Notes under the pieces: generated by a model
The model's input: the letters and a program-made list of their open reading frames with translations, nothing else
Database searches by the model: none
Told to the model about the DNA's origin: nothing
In this document: piece after piece, positions 42,283 through 51,871 of the stretch
Layout: each line of letters begins with the position of its first letter
Position numbering within the stretch: position 1 is the first letter of the stretch
Position numbers and translations under genes: made by a program
Assembly (NCBI RefSeq): GCF_013456555.2
Contig: NZ_CP059154.1
Coordinates: 806,001 to 870,000, forward strand
DNA length: 64,000 nucleotides
Direction of reading: 5' to 3'
Source of the DNA: Natrinema zhouii
Lineage (GTDB): Archaea > Halobacteriota > Halobacteria > Halobacteriales > Natrialbaceae

Positions 42283-43947
42283 TTACTCATCCGGCTCAGT
42301 TGGTTCAGCTCGGCGGCGGAGCCACTCGAGACCGAGTGCGCCACTGAATACACTCGCACCAGTAGTGAAACCAGGGACACCATCAGCATCGATCTCAACG
42401 GAGATATCTCCCTCGTCGTCTTGACTGCTGTTCTGATTCTGGTCCTGACCGTCGTCGAGGTCGTCGCGATCGGTACTATTGTCGGAGCCGTTGTCCTGGT
42501 CTCCACTACCCCTGTCATCGCTACCGGAGTCTGCATCGCTATCAGACTCGTCACCGTTCATTCCGTCGGACGAATCTCCGTTACTGCCACCGGCATCGTC
42601 GCCGGCGCTATCGTCACTATCGGAGTTATCACCACTACCGGGATCACTCTCATCATCGTTGCCGGACGAATCGTCATCATCGTTGCTGGAGTCATCGCCA
42701 GGATCGTCACTGGCATCGTCGTCTGAACTGTCCTGCTGGGAGGACTGAACGGCGACGAGACGCTCGTCTCTCTGAACGTAAAGGCCGTTTTCACCAGCGG
42801 TGAACGTCTGCGAAACGCTCAACTCGTCGAAGGTGTCATCAGTGATCGCCCATTTCTCTGCCCCATCGTGGATATCGAAACCGGTGATCGAGTTCTCGAT
42901 AAAGGAAGGTCTGGCGTAGACGATCACAGTTTCATTGGCGATCTGTAGGTTGTGGTACGGGTCAATTCCACCAGGCTGGTGGGACCATCCGTCGCCTGAT
43001 ATGGTATATCGCCCGCCGCCAATCGTGATGTCGCCTGTACTGGCAGGAGTGATACCTTCGTAGATCCCGCGGAACGTCCTGAGGCTCTCGTCTGGACCAA
43101 ACGTTAAGTCGGGGGTATTGCAGCGAACGTAGACGGTATCGTCGGTAACGATGATCGGTCCCCCATACTGGGTCCCCCTATCCAGGCCGACCCAATGTGT
43201 TTCTCCGGAATGAGCGTTGAGCACGACGAAGGCCTCGAAATCCTCACCCATGGTAGTCGCGTAAATACGCTCATCTTCGATTGCCACCGGCGTCGGTTGG
43301 AACTCGTACTCTCTCGTGACGTAATTTCCTGGTGGCTGGTCGGCGTCTCGTACGTCCACTCCGACAGTCTCTTGCTTCCACTCGAGGTCGCCGGTATCGG
43401 CATTGAACGCGTAGAGCCCGCCGTCAGCAATGACGTAGACGGTCCCATATGCAATCGTCGGGCTGGTCATCTCCGGGTCAGTCTCGAATTCGGCCTCCCA
43501 GACGAGTGAATTATCGTCGACATCGAGCGCGGTCAGCTGATCACCGGCGACATAGACGATCCCATCTGAGACAGCGGGCGTTCCAGTCGGATTAAACTCC
43601 TCGTCTTTCTCCTGAAAACGGCTCCGTTGCCACTCAAGCATCCCATCTTCAGCGTCAAGGACGCGGAGATCGTCCGCAGTTCGCAGGAATACGCGACCGT
43701 TCGAGACTGCGAGCTCGCCGGTCGCATCATGTGTCCAGGCGACGGTATCGGGTTCAGGGAAGCTGTCCGTGGCACTATATGCGCTGTTGGCGGCATTTCC
43801 ACGATAGGACGACCAGCCTGGCGTTTCCGCAACTGGCGTTGGACTCTCATCGGTCGTTTCATCCCCTGTCCCAACAGAGGCAAATACCCCACCAGCTGCG
43901 AGTGCTGCACCACTTGCAATGAAAGAACGTCTCTGCCAATTGGACAT
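42283..43947 (-). CDS. Tat-exported PQQ-type beta-propeller protein with PGF-CTERM-like tail
   Basis: A 554-residue surface protein. A Tat signal (NWQRRSFIASGAALAAGGVF) opens it. Residues 45-410 hold about seven propeller blades of PQQ/outer membrane BamB type (GIVYVAGDQLTALDVDDNSL; GTVYVIADGGLYAFNADTGD). A long Asp/Ser/Gly/Asn-rich, disordered stretch runs from about 412 to 515. The end has VPGFTTGASVFSGALGLEWL then RRR, like the archaeosortase PGF-CTERM signal, followed by eight more residues. Such proteins bind sugars or quinone cofactors; no dehydrogenase residues are obvious. It is not clearly in an operon. Confidence 0.75.
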   Translation of the reverse strand: MSNWQRRSFIASGAALAAGGVFASVGTGDETTDESPTPVAETPGWSSYRGNAANSAYSATDSFPEPDTVAWTHDATGELAVSNGRVFLRTADDLRVLDAEDGMLEWQRSRFQEKDEEFNPTGTPAVSDGIVYVAGDQLTALDVDDNSLVWEAEFETDPEMTSPTIAYGTVYVIADGGLYAFNADTGDLEWKQETVGVDVRDADQPPGNYVTREYEFQPTPVAIEDERIYATTMGEDFEAFVVLNAHSGETHWVGLDRGTQYGGPIIVTDDTVYVRCNTPDLTFGPDESLRTFRGIYEGITPASTGDITIGGGRYTISGDGWSHQPGGIDPYHNLQIANETVIVYARPSFIENSITGFDIHDGAEKWAITDDTFDELSVSQTFTAGENGLYVQRDERLVAVQSSQQDSSDDDASDDPGDDSSNDDDDSSGNDDESDPGSGDNSDSDDSAGDDAGGSNGDSSDGMNGDESDSDADSGSDDRGSGDQDNGSDNSTDRDDLDDGQDQNQNSSQDDEGDISVEIDADGVPGFTTGASVFSGALGLEWLRRRAEPTEPDE

Positions 43948-44148
43948 GTTTCCTACTAGTCAGACCGGCCATATTCCTATCAAGTTCTTAGCGTTCCCTT
44001 GCACAGCGCGGGACAGTTTCGAAGCAGAAAGCGTAGTTGTGGATCGATATTTGATCACACAGCTGGTGATAAGGATCTGGTTCAAAACGGCAGCATCCAC
44101 GTGTTAGCACCGTTATCGCAATCAATTATGAACTCGGACAGCATAGTG

Positions 44149-45159
44149 TTACTCAGCGGCTTTTCGGCTGATCGCATTTTTGAACGTAATCACTTCAATG
44201 CCGAACTCGTCACACCACTTGAGCGTTTCCGCAATACGTTCTTGAGTCACCACCTCGAGGTGAGTGTGGGCGCCAACGATACCATATAGATTCTCTTCGG
44301 CAATCTGTCGGAGGTCGTTGTACACTGTCTCTCGATTGACTCGCTCGGCAAAGTACGAACGGTTCGTGTCGAACGGATCGAACGGGAGCTCGTTCACTGG
44401 TGTGCCAAAATTCACATTAAACACACCGTCGTAGTACTCACGCACGAGATTGAGGTGTCGATCGTCGATGACATCGTACGGGGCTAAAAGCGTCGTTGGA
44501 CTGAATTCTGATAGCGCGTTCTGCGACTCGAAGAGTTCATGGCGGACGAACGATTCCGGATATCTCTCGACTGTCTCTTCAGCGGTGAACGGGTCAGTAA
44601 TCGGCTCGGCAAGCTCTAAGTACTTCCCAATATCGTCGGTATTCGAGTCGACGACCGTCCGCTGCACGGACTTCTCTCCGTCAGTGACTTCAATTGGATC
44701 CCCATACGAGAATCCGTGATTCCCTCTTCCTTCGGGGTAGATACGACTATCGCCCGGTAATATGTCCTCAACGAGTTCAAACGAAGTTAGCGCTACATGA
44801 GAAGCTGTGTGTGACGCAATCTCCCAGCCAGCATCAACGAGTCTTTTGATGTCGTTAAAACCCATCCAGTTCCCGTCGTCCCGGTCTATCCAGTTAGAGA
44901 CAATGCCGACCGAAGCTGGCGCATCGTACGTCTCATGTGCTGGAAATGCCTGTTGGATATCCTCGAGCGGACCATCATCATAGATAAATGTGACTGCGCC
45001 GTTCTCGAACCAGTCATCTTTACTCGCGACTTTCGACGCGTTATCACCATCGCTACCCATAGTAGTATCAGAACGGAAACACCCGGCTAGACTGGCAATT
45101 CCAAGTGTCGCAGTCTGCTTCAGAACCGATCTCCGCCCCTCCTGATTAGAATCCCCCAT
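44149..45159 (-). CDS. Tat lipoprotein, polysaccharide deacetylase family
   Basis: A 336-residue protein with a Tat/lipobox signal (RRSVLKQTATLGIASLAGCF), so it should be exported folded and lipid-anchored at Cys27. The NodB-like fold begins GAVTFIYDDGPLEDIQ (first metal Asp), followed by the His-box WEIASHTASHVALTSFEL. ELPFDPFDTNRSYFAERVNR and YGIVGAHTHLEVVTQERI lie near the end. It would remove acetyl groups from an extracellular GlcNAc- or xylan-type polymer; the substrate is not decided by the sequence. An IS6 relic lies directly upstream. Confidence 0.82.
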   Translation of the reverse strand: MGDSNQEGRRSVLKQTATLGIASLAGCFRSDTTMGSDGDNASKVASKDDWFENGAVTFIYDDGPLEDIQQAFPAHETYDAPASVGIVSNWIDRDDGNWMGFNDIKRLVDAGWEIASHTASHVALTSFELVEDILPGDSRIYPEGRGNHGFSYGDPIEVTDGEKSVQRTVVDSNTDDIGKYLELAEPITDPFTAEETVERYPESFVRHELFESQNALSEFSPTTLLAPYDVIDDRHLNLVREYYDGVFNVNFGTPVNELPFDPFDTNRSYFAERVNRETVYNDLRQIAEENLYGIVGAHTHLEVVTQERIAETLKWCDEFGIEVITFKNAISRKAAE

Positions 45160-45261
45160 GTGGCACTAGGATATGCTTTCATCTCGTGGTAAGTTTTTTG
45201 AATAAGTCTTGTCGACTTAATAATATCTAATGGTGAGGGGCAACGGCTACTGCCTAAAGTA

Positions 45262-45440
45262 CTAATAAGCCACTCTCGGACGCTGGCCCGACTACCAACC
45301 CACGAGTTGTGGAAGCGGTCGATCCGAATTTTGAGGGTGTGAACCCACGTTTCGATCAGGTTTCGGTCGGTATATTCGACCCGACCGCTCAACCCTACTC
45401 GAGAAAGGAGTCCGATAGCCGAAGAGGCAGAAATTCGGGA
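45262..45440 (-). pseudogene. 3' fragment of an IS6 family transposase
   Basis: Codons down from about 45392 read SGRVEYTDRNLIETWVHTLK, then IRIDRFHNSWVGSRASVREW, the C-terminal third of an IS6 transposase. A frameshift upstream (near 45415) separates a trace of FGYRT from it. The conserved HYYNxxRPHQ end is missing. It belongs to the same family as the relic at 34537-35227. Confidence 0.65.
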
Positions 45441-45539
45441 GCTTGTGTACGATGAGAGTGCGGATGTTTGCTGACGAGGTTCCAGGCCAAGACTATCTAC
45501 TGTGCGTGGAGACGATTCAGTATCGGACCATCGGCTCCA

Positions 45540-47462
45540 TTACGACGGCGACCCGGCTGAACCGTCCCTGCGGTGGTCGGCGACGCCGACGTACCCACTG
45601 TCGTCCGTGACGAGGATGGATTGTACGTTACCGATAGAATCGACGACAGAGACGTCGTGACCAGCGGCGTTCAGTTCGTCGACGACGTCGTTGGGTACAC
45701 CACCTTCGGCCTGGACCCACGTGCCGGTCGCGGAGTACACACGCGGTTCCGCGACAGCTTCGTCGATGTCCATGCCGAACTCGGCGACGTTGAGGATGAT
45801 CTGGGCGACGGTGTGGATGATCGACCAGCCGCCGGGTGATCCGACCGTCAGGAAGGGGTCACCGTCGCGCGTAACAATCGTCGGACTCGTGCTGCTGAGC
45901 GGACGCTTCTCCGGCTGGACCTCGTTCGGTCCTCCGGGGGTGGAATCGAAGTCTGTAAGCTCGTTGTTTAGCATGAACCCCCGCCCGGGAACCATGATTC
46001 CCGATCCGAACAACTGTTCGATGGTGCTGGTCCAGGAGACCATGTTCCCCTCAGCGTCGGCCGTCGTGAAGTGCGTCGTCTGCCCGGGATGAGTCACGGC
46101 ACTGTTCTTGTGGGGCTCGTTGCGTTCTTCTTTCCGTGCGCCCGAGGCGTTGCTACCGTGTTTGGATTGCTCGATGTCTCTGGGGCTCGTGTAGTACTGT
46201 TCGCCGGGCTGGTACGCGAAGGGGTCACCGGGCTCGCGAGTCGCGTCCGTCGCTTTCTTCGGGTTGATAATCTGCCGGCGAGCGTCGACGTACTCGTCGT
46301 CGAGCATCCCCTGCCACGGGATATCAACGAACTCCTCGTCGCCGAGGTACTCGTTACGGTCGGCAAACGCGAGCTGGAACGCTTCGATCAGTCGGTGGTA
46401 GACGTCGAACGACCGCCGATCGTAGTCTGCGAGATCGAACGGCTCGAGGAGGGAGAGAATCTGCGCGATGACGTATCCACCGGAAGTTGGCGAACGCATC
46501 GTCCGGACGGTGACCTCGTGTGCGGCACCGTTGTAGGTCTCATAGGTGGGCCTGGTGATATTGACGTTGTATCGGCCGAGGTCGTCGACGGTCATGCTCC
46601 CGCCAGTCTTTCGGTAGCGTGCTGCACCCTGGACTGTCTCGGCGATGTCCGCCGCGATCTCCCCCTTGTAGAACGGACCGATGCCGTCGTCGCGGATGAG
46701 ACGGAGGGTATCGGCGAGGTCCGGCTGGACGAGTTCGTCGCCTACCTCGAGGGGCTTGCCTCCCGGAGCGAACACGTTCTGGGCAGTCGGGGTGAGTGCT
46801 CCGTCTTCGACGTTGTCTGCGATCGAACTCGCCAGGAACTCGTCGACGGTAACTGTTCGTCCGTCTGCTGCGGCCAACTCGATCGCTGGCTGGATGAGTT
46901 CGCTGAGTTCCGTTCGCCCGAACCGTTTGACGGCTACGTCAGCAGCCTTCAGCGTTCCGGGGACGCCGACTGCCTTCCCGTTCGTGTGGCGCGCGAGGAA
47001 TGGTACCTCCTCGTCTTTGTTGTCCAGGAACATATCGGATTGGGCTCCGAGGGGTGCTCGCTCCCGGTTGTCGATCGCGATGATCTCGTCCTCTTCGGCG
47101 CTATAGACGAGCATGAACCCACCCCCGCCGATCCCCGACGAGTGGGGCTGAACGACGTTGAGCGCGAACTGGACGGCGACCGCCGCATCGATAGCGTTCC
47201 CACCGTTCTCGAGGACCCCGACGCCGGCTTCCGTCGCCTGCGGATGGACGCTCGAGACCATCCCACCGTTCGATTCTGCGACGGCAGTGGAGTCAGTCGT
47301 GATCGACGACTTCTCGAACGCGCTACTGGCTCCGACTGGCACCATGCTGGCTCCCAGTGTGGCTCCTGTACCTTGGAGGAACGTCCGCTTTGTTGCCGTA
47401 ACGCGTTCTGTGTTAGCATCTGCCGGGTCATTCGACTCTGCTGGAGGCCTATCTTGTCCCAT
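45540..47462 (-). CDS. ggt: gamma-glutamyltransferase, Tat-exported
   Basis: A 640-residue Ntn-hydrolase that cleaves gamma-glutamyl bonds (glutathione, gamma-glutamylcysteine, poly-gamma-glutamate) and can transfer the glutamyl group. The N-terminal signal has KRTFLQGTGATLGASMVPVG (a KR Tat motif). GNAIDAAVAVQFALNVVQPH and SSGIGGGGFMLVYSAEEDEI are in the large subunit. The autoprocessing site and nucleophile Thr lie in HPGQTTHFTTADAEGNMVSW. KRPLSSTSPTIVTRDGDPFL is the C-terminal signature. Haloarchaea use gamma-glutamylcysteine as main thiol, which could be the natural substrate. Confidence 0.92.
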   Translation of the reverse strand: MGQDRPPAESNDPADANTERVTATKRTFLQGTGATLGASMVPVGASSAFEKSSITTDSTAVAESNGGMVSSVHPQATEAGVGVLENGGNAIDAAVAVQFALNVVQPHSSGIGGGGFMLVYSAEEDEIIAIDNRERAPLGAQSDMFLDNKDEEVPFLARHTNGKAVGVPGTLKAADVAVKRFGRTELSELIQPAIELAAADGRTVTVDEFLASSIADNVEDGALTPTAQNVFAPGGKPLEVGDELVQPDLADTLRLIRDDGIGPFYKGEIAADIAETVQGAARYRKTGGSMTVDDLGRYNVNITRPTYETYNGAAHEVTVRTMRSPTSGGYVIAQILSLLEPFDLADYDRRSFDVYHRLIEAFQLAFADRNEYLGDEEFVDIPWQGMLDDEYVDARRQIINPKKATDATREPGDPFAYQPGEQYYTSPRDIEQSKHGSNASGARKEERNEPHKNSAVTHPGQTTHFTTADAEGNMVSWTSTIEQLFGSGIMVPGRGFMLNNELTDFDSTPGGPNEVQPEKRPLSSTSPTIVTRDGDPFLTVGSPGGWSIIHTVAQIILNVAEFGMDIDEAVAEPRVYSATGTWVQAEGGVPNDVVDELNAAGHDVSVVDSIGNVQSILVTDDSGYVGVADHRRDGSAGSPS

Positions 47463-47748
47463 AGATGACTATCCTGAGTGAATGTGATGAGTATTCACAC
47501 CATATGTGATGGCGGAAATATTATTAATTTAGTCAGAGCAGTGGAGTGTGAAGGCTCATCCTCAAAGAGCAACCGACCACAGTGAGTGAGCGAGTAGAGC
47601 GGAGATACGACGCCCTCACAATAGTCGAATTGACGGACTACGGATCTTTACTAAAATTCGATCTCTTGTGTTATCGGCTCCTTCTTCAACGATGACTGTT
47701 CTTGTGGTGAATACATCATCGCACATCTGAGCTAGCTCGGTTCACTAC

Positions 47749-48096
47749 GCCGATGGCTCACCATACGGTGAGAAAACCATTGCTCGAGCAATCGAGCACA
47801 CCTCTGACTTCTACGAGCCGACCGAGGCGACACCGGATGAAACACAGACGCAGGAAGTCGAGTCGTCGAAAGATCGGGAACAGGCCTACCTCGAAGAGAA
47901 GCTTTCACTCCTTCGAAAGCAGAACACGACCCTCGAGGCGCAACTAGAGGAGAAAACCACACGTATCGAACTGCTCGAACGTCGACTCGAGAGATATGAG
48001 GGACGACCGATGACTCGAGAGAAGTCGCTTGAGCAATCGCCAGAGACTCGGTCACGATCGATCTTCAATTGGTTACGGAACGTGACTAAACGGTGA
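47749..48096 (+). pseudogene. coiled-coil protein fragment without a start codon
   Basis: The frame from 47749 to TGA 48094-48096 gives ADGSPYGEKTIARAIEHTSD, FYEPTEATPDET, and a coiled coil (LEEKLSLLRKQNTTLEAQLE, EKTTRIELLERRLERYEG), ending SIFNWLRNVTKR. Its only in-frame ATG is near 48009, deep in the coil. An in-frame TGA lies just before at about 47728. The 5' part of the gene therefore appears lost. The flanking DNA from 47463 holds nothing else recognisable. Confidence 0.4.
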
Positions 48097-48243
48097 TCTG
48101 ACCGCCTCGAGAGTCACTTTTCAGCTTGATTGATTGCTCTGGTAGACGAAGGCTTCCACAGTCCCACTGACACTCATGTCTCGGCCTGAACATATTCGTT
48201 CAGAACGAAAATATGATAGCATTGTACACTCACCAGATGGATA

Positions 48244-50751
48244 ATGCCTACTGACGGCGTCCCAGGCGACATCGCCGACGCCACGGCCTCGTTCCTCGAG
48301 GACCGTGATGACGGCAATCAGGCGCTTGAGATCGTCCTCGCCGCCGACGCCAATCACGAAACATGGACGTTCGACGACGTGGACCTGGATTCTGGAACCT
48401 TCGGAGAACTCGTCTCCCGAGGGATCGTCACGAAGGTCGACGGCGCGTACCGGGTCGCCGATCCGGCGGTCGTCGAATCGGTGATGGCGGGTGAGGAACT
48501 CGAGCCGGAAACAGGGACGGCCAGCTCTGGGTTCGACCTCGACCTCGAGCGGCTCCGGGACGCTGTCGATTTGCGGGCGCTGACGGCGCTGCTGGGGGCC
48601 CTGCTGGTCGTCGCAGCGGCTCGGATGACGGCGTTTCGGTCGGTGTTCCAGCAGGGCTACGTGGTCTCACCGGGGAACGATCCCTACTACTTCCGCTACT
48701 GGATGGAGGAATTGATGGCGACGGCGTCGGGACCCGCGGATTACGAGGTGTTGGTAGATGCGCCGACCGGCGTTTCGGGAGTCCGACCGCTCGCGCACGC
48801 GACGAACTGGTTCATCGCCGAGTTACTCGGCGGTGGGCAGGGGGCTGCGGATACCGTCGCGGCGTGGCTTCCCGTCGTCGCCTCCGTCGCGCTCGGGCTC
48901 GTGATCTACAAACTGGCCGTCCTGTTGACTCGAGACATCCGGGTCGGCGTCGCGTCCGTCCTCGTCTTCGCCGTGACGCCGATCAACGCGGTCTACACGG
49001 GCCTCGGGTTCATCGATCACCAGCTTCACCAGTACTTCTGGCTCGGGATCACGCTCCTGACGCTGACGTGGCTCGCCGTCGACCTCCAGCGGCGACTCGA
49101 GGGCGGCGTGGCTTCCCGCGTCGGTGTTCGAGCGCATCTCCGAGCGCCACAGACGTGGATCGTCGCCGTCGCCTTCGGCGGCTCGGTCGCGGCCGGTATC
49201 CATGCCTGGGGCGGCTCGCCGCTCCTGCTGGTCCCGCTTGCGGCGTACGTCGGCCTCCGGGTCGCGATGGACGCTCGAGCGGACGTGTCGCCCGCGCTCG
49301 CGAATCTGCCGTTGCTCGCCGGATTGGTCCTGGGGAGCGGGCTCTCGCTCGCCCTCCACCACCGCTGGGGCTGGCACGCGGAGTTCGTCGCGACGACGCC
49401 GGCGCTGGTGCTTGGAGGAACGGTCGCCGCCGTCGCGCTTGGCGAGCTATGGCAGCGATCGGACGTGCACCTCGGCGGCTTGCTCGCGCTCGAGGGACTG
49501 GTCGCGGCCGGCGGGCTCTTCGCGTTCACACGGTTGCAGCCCGAGGCATGGGCCGAGGCGATGACGCGCGTCGACGATCTGTTCTTCCGGGAGGGGGCGA
49601 CCGAGACGGCCTCGCTGTTCGCCACGGAGTACTACGTCATCTTCGGCCCGCTGTACCAGCTCGGGATGGGGTTTTACGTCGCGCTCGCGGTGCTGGGCTG
49701 GGTCGCGTGGATCGTCGCGCGGCGGTACGAACCCGGCTGGTTACTCGTTGGAACGTATGCGGGGTACCTGCTCGTGCTGGCCGGGATTCAGGTCCGCTTC
49801 GCCGGGCAGTTGGCGATCCCGCTAGCCGTGCTGACCGGGCTTGGGATCGTCCAGTTGCTTGCGGTCGTTGACCTGGCCCGAACGCCGATCCCGTTCCGCG
49901 AGTCAGACGTTTCAACCGGCGGCGCTCGAGGCGGCGGGCCGGCCGCCGCGGACGGCGGTGAGCGAACCGATGAGTCGCAATCCTCGTCGAAGCGCGGTTC
50001 CGACAGCAGTCGGTCACTCGAGCCATCGATTTCGATACCGGACGGTCGCCGGATCGGCTATCTGCTCGGGATCGGGCTGCTCGTGTTCGGACTGAGCCTC
50101 ATCTACGTGCCCGGGCTGACGGCGGACGTGACCCACGGCGAGGCAAAGATCGAGGCAGTGAGCGCGATCGGCGACCACGCCGACGCGGCGAACCAGACCT
50201 ACCCCGAAAACTTCGTGCTGAGCGAGTGGGGCGACAACCGGATGTACAACCACTTCGTAAACGGCGAGTCACAGAGCTACGGATACGCTCAAAGTAACTA
50301 CGGCGAGTTCCGATCCGGGACGGATCCGGACGGCCGGTACGATCAGTTTAGCGGGCGGGTCGGCTACGTCGTCGTGACTGCAGTCGACGGCGACGCGCCG
50401 GCTGAAAGCGCGCAGGTTCGGTTGCTCGAGGAGTACGGTGCCGGCGGCAACGGCACTGACGGGCTGGCTCATTACCAGGCGCTGTTCGTCGACGACGAGG
50501 CTGCAGCGTTCGCGGTGGTTCCCGGGGCGACGCTCGAGATTCCCGGCGAGTCCGGAGAAAACGTGACCGTCGAGACTGAGGTGTCCGTCTCCGGCGAATC
50601 GTTCACCTACGAGCGCGAGGAGGTTATCGAGGATAACGGGCAGGCCACGGTGACGGTGCCGTACGCTGGTGAATATACGGTAGGTAATCGGACGGTGCGT
50701 GTTTCCGAGGACGATGTGTTGAACGGGAGTTCGATTTCGCTCGAGGAGTGA
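48244..50751 (+). CDS. AglB/STT3-like oligosaccharyltransferase paralogue
   Basis: An 835-residue membrane protein of the STT3/AglB (GT-C) family, which moves a lipid-linked glycan to Asn in proteins. Residues 1-85 form a soluble extra domain resembling a winged helix (GTFGELVSRGIVTKVDGAYR). About 13 TMs lie between 110 and 640. The first external loop has VVSPGNDPYYFRYWMEELMA (DxxY metal site), and GLGFIDHQLHQYFWLG fits the conserved second motif. The C-terminal soluble domain contains VLSEWGDNRMYNHFVNGESQ, in the position of WWDYG. ATG 48244 is used. It may serve a second N-glycosylation pathway with the nearby SDR trio. Confidence 0.8.
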   Translation: MPTDGVPGDIADATASFLEDRDDGNQALEIVLAADANHETWTFDDVDLDSGTFGELVSRGIVTKVDGAYRVADPAVVESVMAGEELEPETGTASSGFDLDLERLRDAVDLRALTALLGALLVVAAARMTAFRSVFQQGYVVSPGNDPYYFRYWMEELMATASGPADYEVLVDAPTGVSGVRPLAHATNWFIAELLGGGQGAADTVAAWLPVVASVALGLVIYKLAVLLTRDIRVGVASVLVFAVTPINAVYTGLGFIDHQLHQYFWLGITLLTLTWLAVDLQRRLEGGVASRVGVRAHLRAPQTWIVAVAFGGSVAAGIHAWGGSPLLLVPLAAYVGLRVAMDARADVSPALANLPLLAGLVLGSGLSLALHHRWGWHAEFVATTPALVLGGTVAAVALGELWQRSDVHLGGLLALEGLVAAGGLFAFTRLQPEAWAEAMTRVDDLFFREGATETASLFATEYYVIFGPLYQLGMGFYVALAVLGWVAWIVARRYEPGWLLVGTYAGYLLVLAGIQVRFAGQLAIPLAVLTGLGIVQLLAVVDLARTPIPFRESDVSTGGARGGGPAAADGGERTDESQSSSKRGSDSSRSLEPSISIPDGRRIGYLLGIGLLVFGLSLIYVPGLTADVTHGEAKIEAVSAIGDHADAANQTYPENFVLSEWGDNRMYNHFVNGESQSYGYAQSNYGEFRSGTDPDGRYDQFSGRVGYVVVTAVDGDAPAESAQVRLLEEYGAGGNGTDGLAHYQALFVDDEAAAFAVVPGATLEIPGESGENVTVETEVSVSGESFTYEREEVIEDNGQATVTVPYAGEYTVGNRTVRVSEDDVLNGSSISLEE

Positions 50752-50848
50752 GCGCTCTGTTCGTTGCGGGAAGATGTGTGTCGATTTCGTCAGGTGTCAC
50801 GTGTTCCGGGGCTCGAGTGGTAGCGAACGTGAGCCACCGACGGGGAAG

Positions 50849-51352
50849 TCATTCGAAGAGCTGTGTCGCCTGGTGGACGTACGCGTTTCCGTCCCAGCTT
50901 CGACACTGCGGGATTCCGTCCAGCAGGGATTTCGCGTCCGATTTCGAGAGATTCCCGTGGACGACGAACGCCTTCAGTAGCCGCGGCGTCGTCACGAGCC
51001 GTGCGTCGGGCAGCGACGCATGGATGAGCGCGAGCTGATTGTACTCATCACAATAGAAGAACGCCGCGCCGATTCGTTCGGCAAACTGGATCGCGGCGTT
51101 TTCGCCGTCGTCGAGCGGAAAACCGGGATCGAGATCGACGGAATGGATCGTCAATTGTGCTCGGCTATCGAGGACAGTTCGTGCTGCCGTTCCGTGTTCG
51201 TTGTCGTACTGTGCGATGGTTTCGAGCTCGTCGAGAACCACATCGGGCACGGCGACATCGTAGCCGTCCAGGAGCAGCGGTAGCGCACTTCGGCGGACCG
51301 TATCAGTACTCGCGAGGCTCACGAGTGCGGACGTATCGGCAACGAGATTCAT
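50849..51352 (-). CDS. PIN domain protein (VapC-like toxin)
   Basis: A 167-residue PIN nuclease. The acidic triad can be placed at Asp6 (MNLVADTSALVSLAST), Glu/Asp in PDVVLDELETIAQYD, and DDGENAAIQFAERIGAAFFY CDE in the C-terminal half (motif shown in two parts). PIN toxins cleave RNA; here the gene starts at ATGA overlapping the end of an RHH antitoxin frame. That antitoxin gene is broken and chimeric, so the toxin is either inactive, silenced or neutralised by another copy. The protein is slightly longer than usual VapC. Confidence 0.75.
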   Translation of the reverse strand: MNLVADTSALVSLASTDTVRRSALPLLLDGYDVAVPDVVLDELETIAQYDNEHGTAARTVLDSRAQLTIHSVDLDPGFPLDDGENAAIQFAERIGAAFFYCDEYNQLALIHASLPDARLVTTPRLLKAFVVHGNLSKSDAKSLLDGIPQCRSWDGNAYVHQATQLFE

Positions 51353-51784
51353 TCGTCGAGGGCAGCCGCGAGGTCATCGCTCAGTTGGTCGTCTGTCAGT
51401 TGGTGTTTGAGCACGCGAAAATTCTGCGCGGTCTCGACGCCGACGATCGCTTCACCTGCTCGAAGTTGAGTCGGTCTTCGTAGTACGCGTTCGCGATCGC
51501 CTGCCGGACGCGGTCCTCGTCACTCGCGTTTTCGAGGTACTCACGAAGTGCTTCGACGAGGACATCGCTCCGGTTTTTCCCCTCCGCGATCGCGAGCGCA
51601 TCGGCCTGTTCGATCAGCCGCTCGGGAGCGCGGCGTACACACGCGCCTTGGGAATTCCGGTCGCTTCGGAGATGTTCGATGCGGTCGTTCAACCGGCCCG
51701 GAGCAAGTGGGCGAGTACCGTCGCCTCGTACTCCTTCAGGTTCAATCGCTGAAGCAATTCAGTTAAATCGGTTCGCGTACCCAT
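51353..51784 (-). pseudogene. chimeric pseudogene: TrmB-type HTH head joined to RHH (VapB-like) antitoxin tail
   Basis: From ATG 51784 the codons read MGTRTDLTELLQRLNLKEYE and ATVLAHLLRAG, an in-frame TGA (51689-51691), then TTASNISEATGIPKARVYAA, which is a TrmB-type HTH. Near 51620 the frame stops. In another frame, from about 51635, the DNA encodes RAPERLIEQADALAIAEGKN, RSDVLVEALREYLENA and NAYYEDRLNFEQ, a ribbon-helix-helix antitoxin. A further frameshift near 51455 leads to IVGVETAQNFRVLKHQLTDD up to the TGA overlapping the PIN start. The junction, stop and frameshift show loss of function. Confidence 0.7.
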
Positions 51785-51871
51785 TATTGTTCTCTCGCCC
51801 CTTGTAACTGTAAATAGCGGTGTTCGAAAGCCTTCGTATCGGTCAGTGAACTGGCTGGTCACGGAAGTGGA

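Noticed and set aside
42479..42748. Ser/Leu/Pro-rich plus-strand frame
   Set aside because: Mirror image of the Asp/Ser-rich linker of the propeller protein.
46071..47468. 465-codon plus-strand frame opposite the gamma-glutamyltransferase gene
   Set aside because: Antisense shadow of a conserved enzyme with the full Ntn-hydrolase motif set.
47480..47530. Inverted TCACA/TGTGA sequence upstream of the gamma-glutamyltransferase gene
   Set aside because: Only 5-base arms with no regulator nearby; likely chance.
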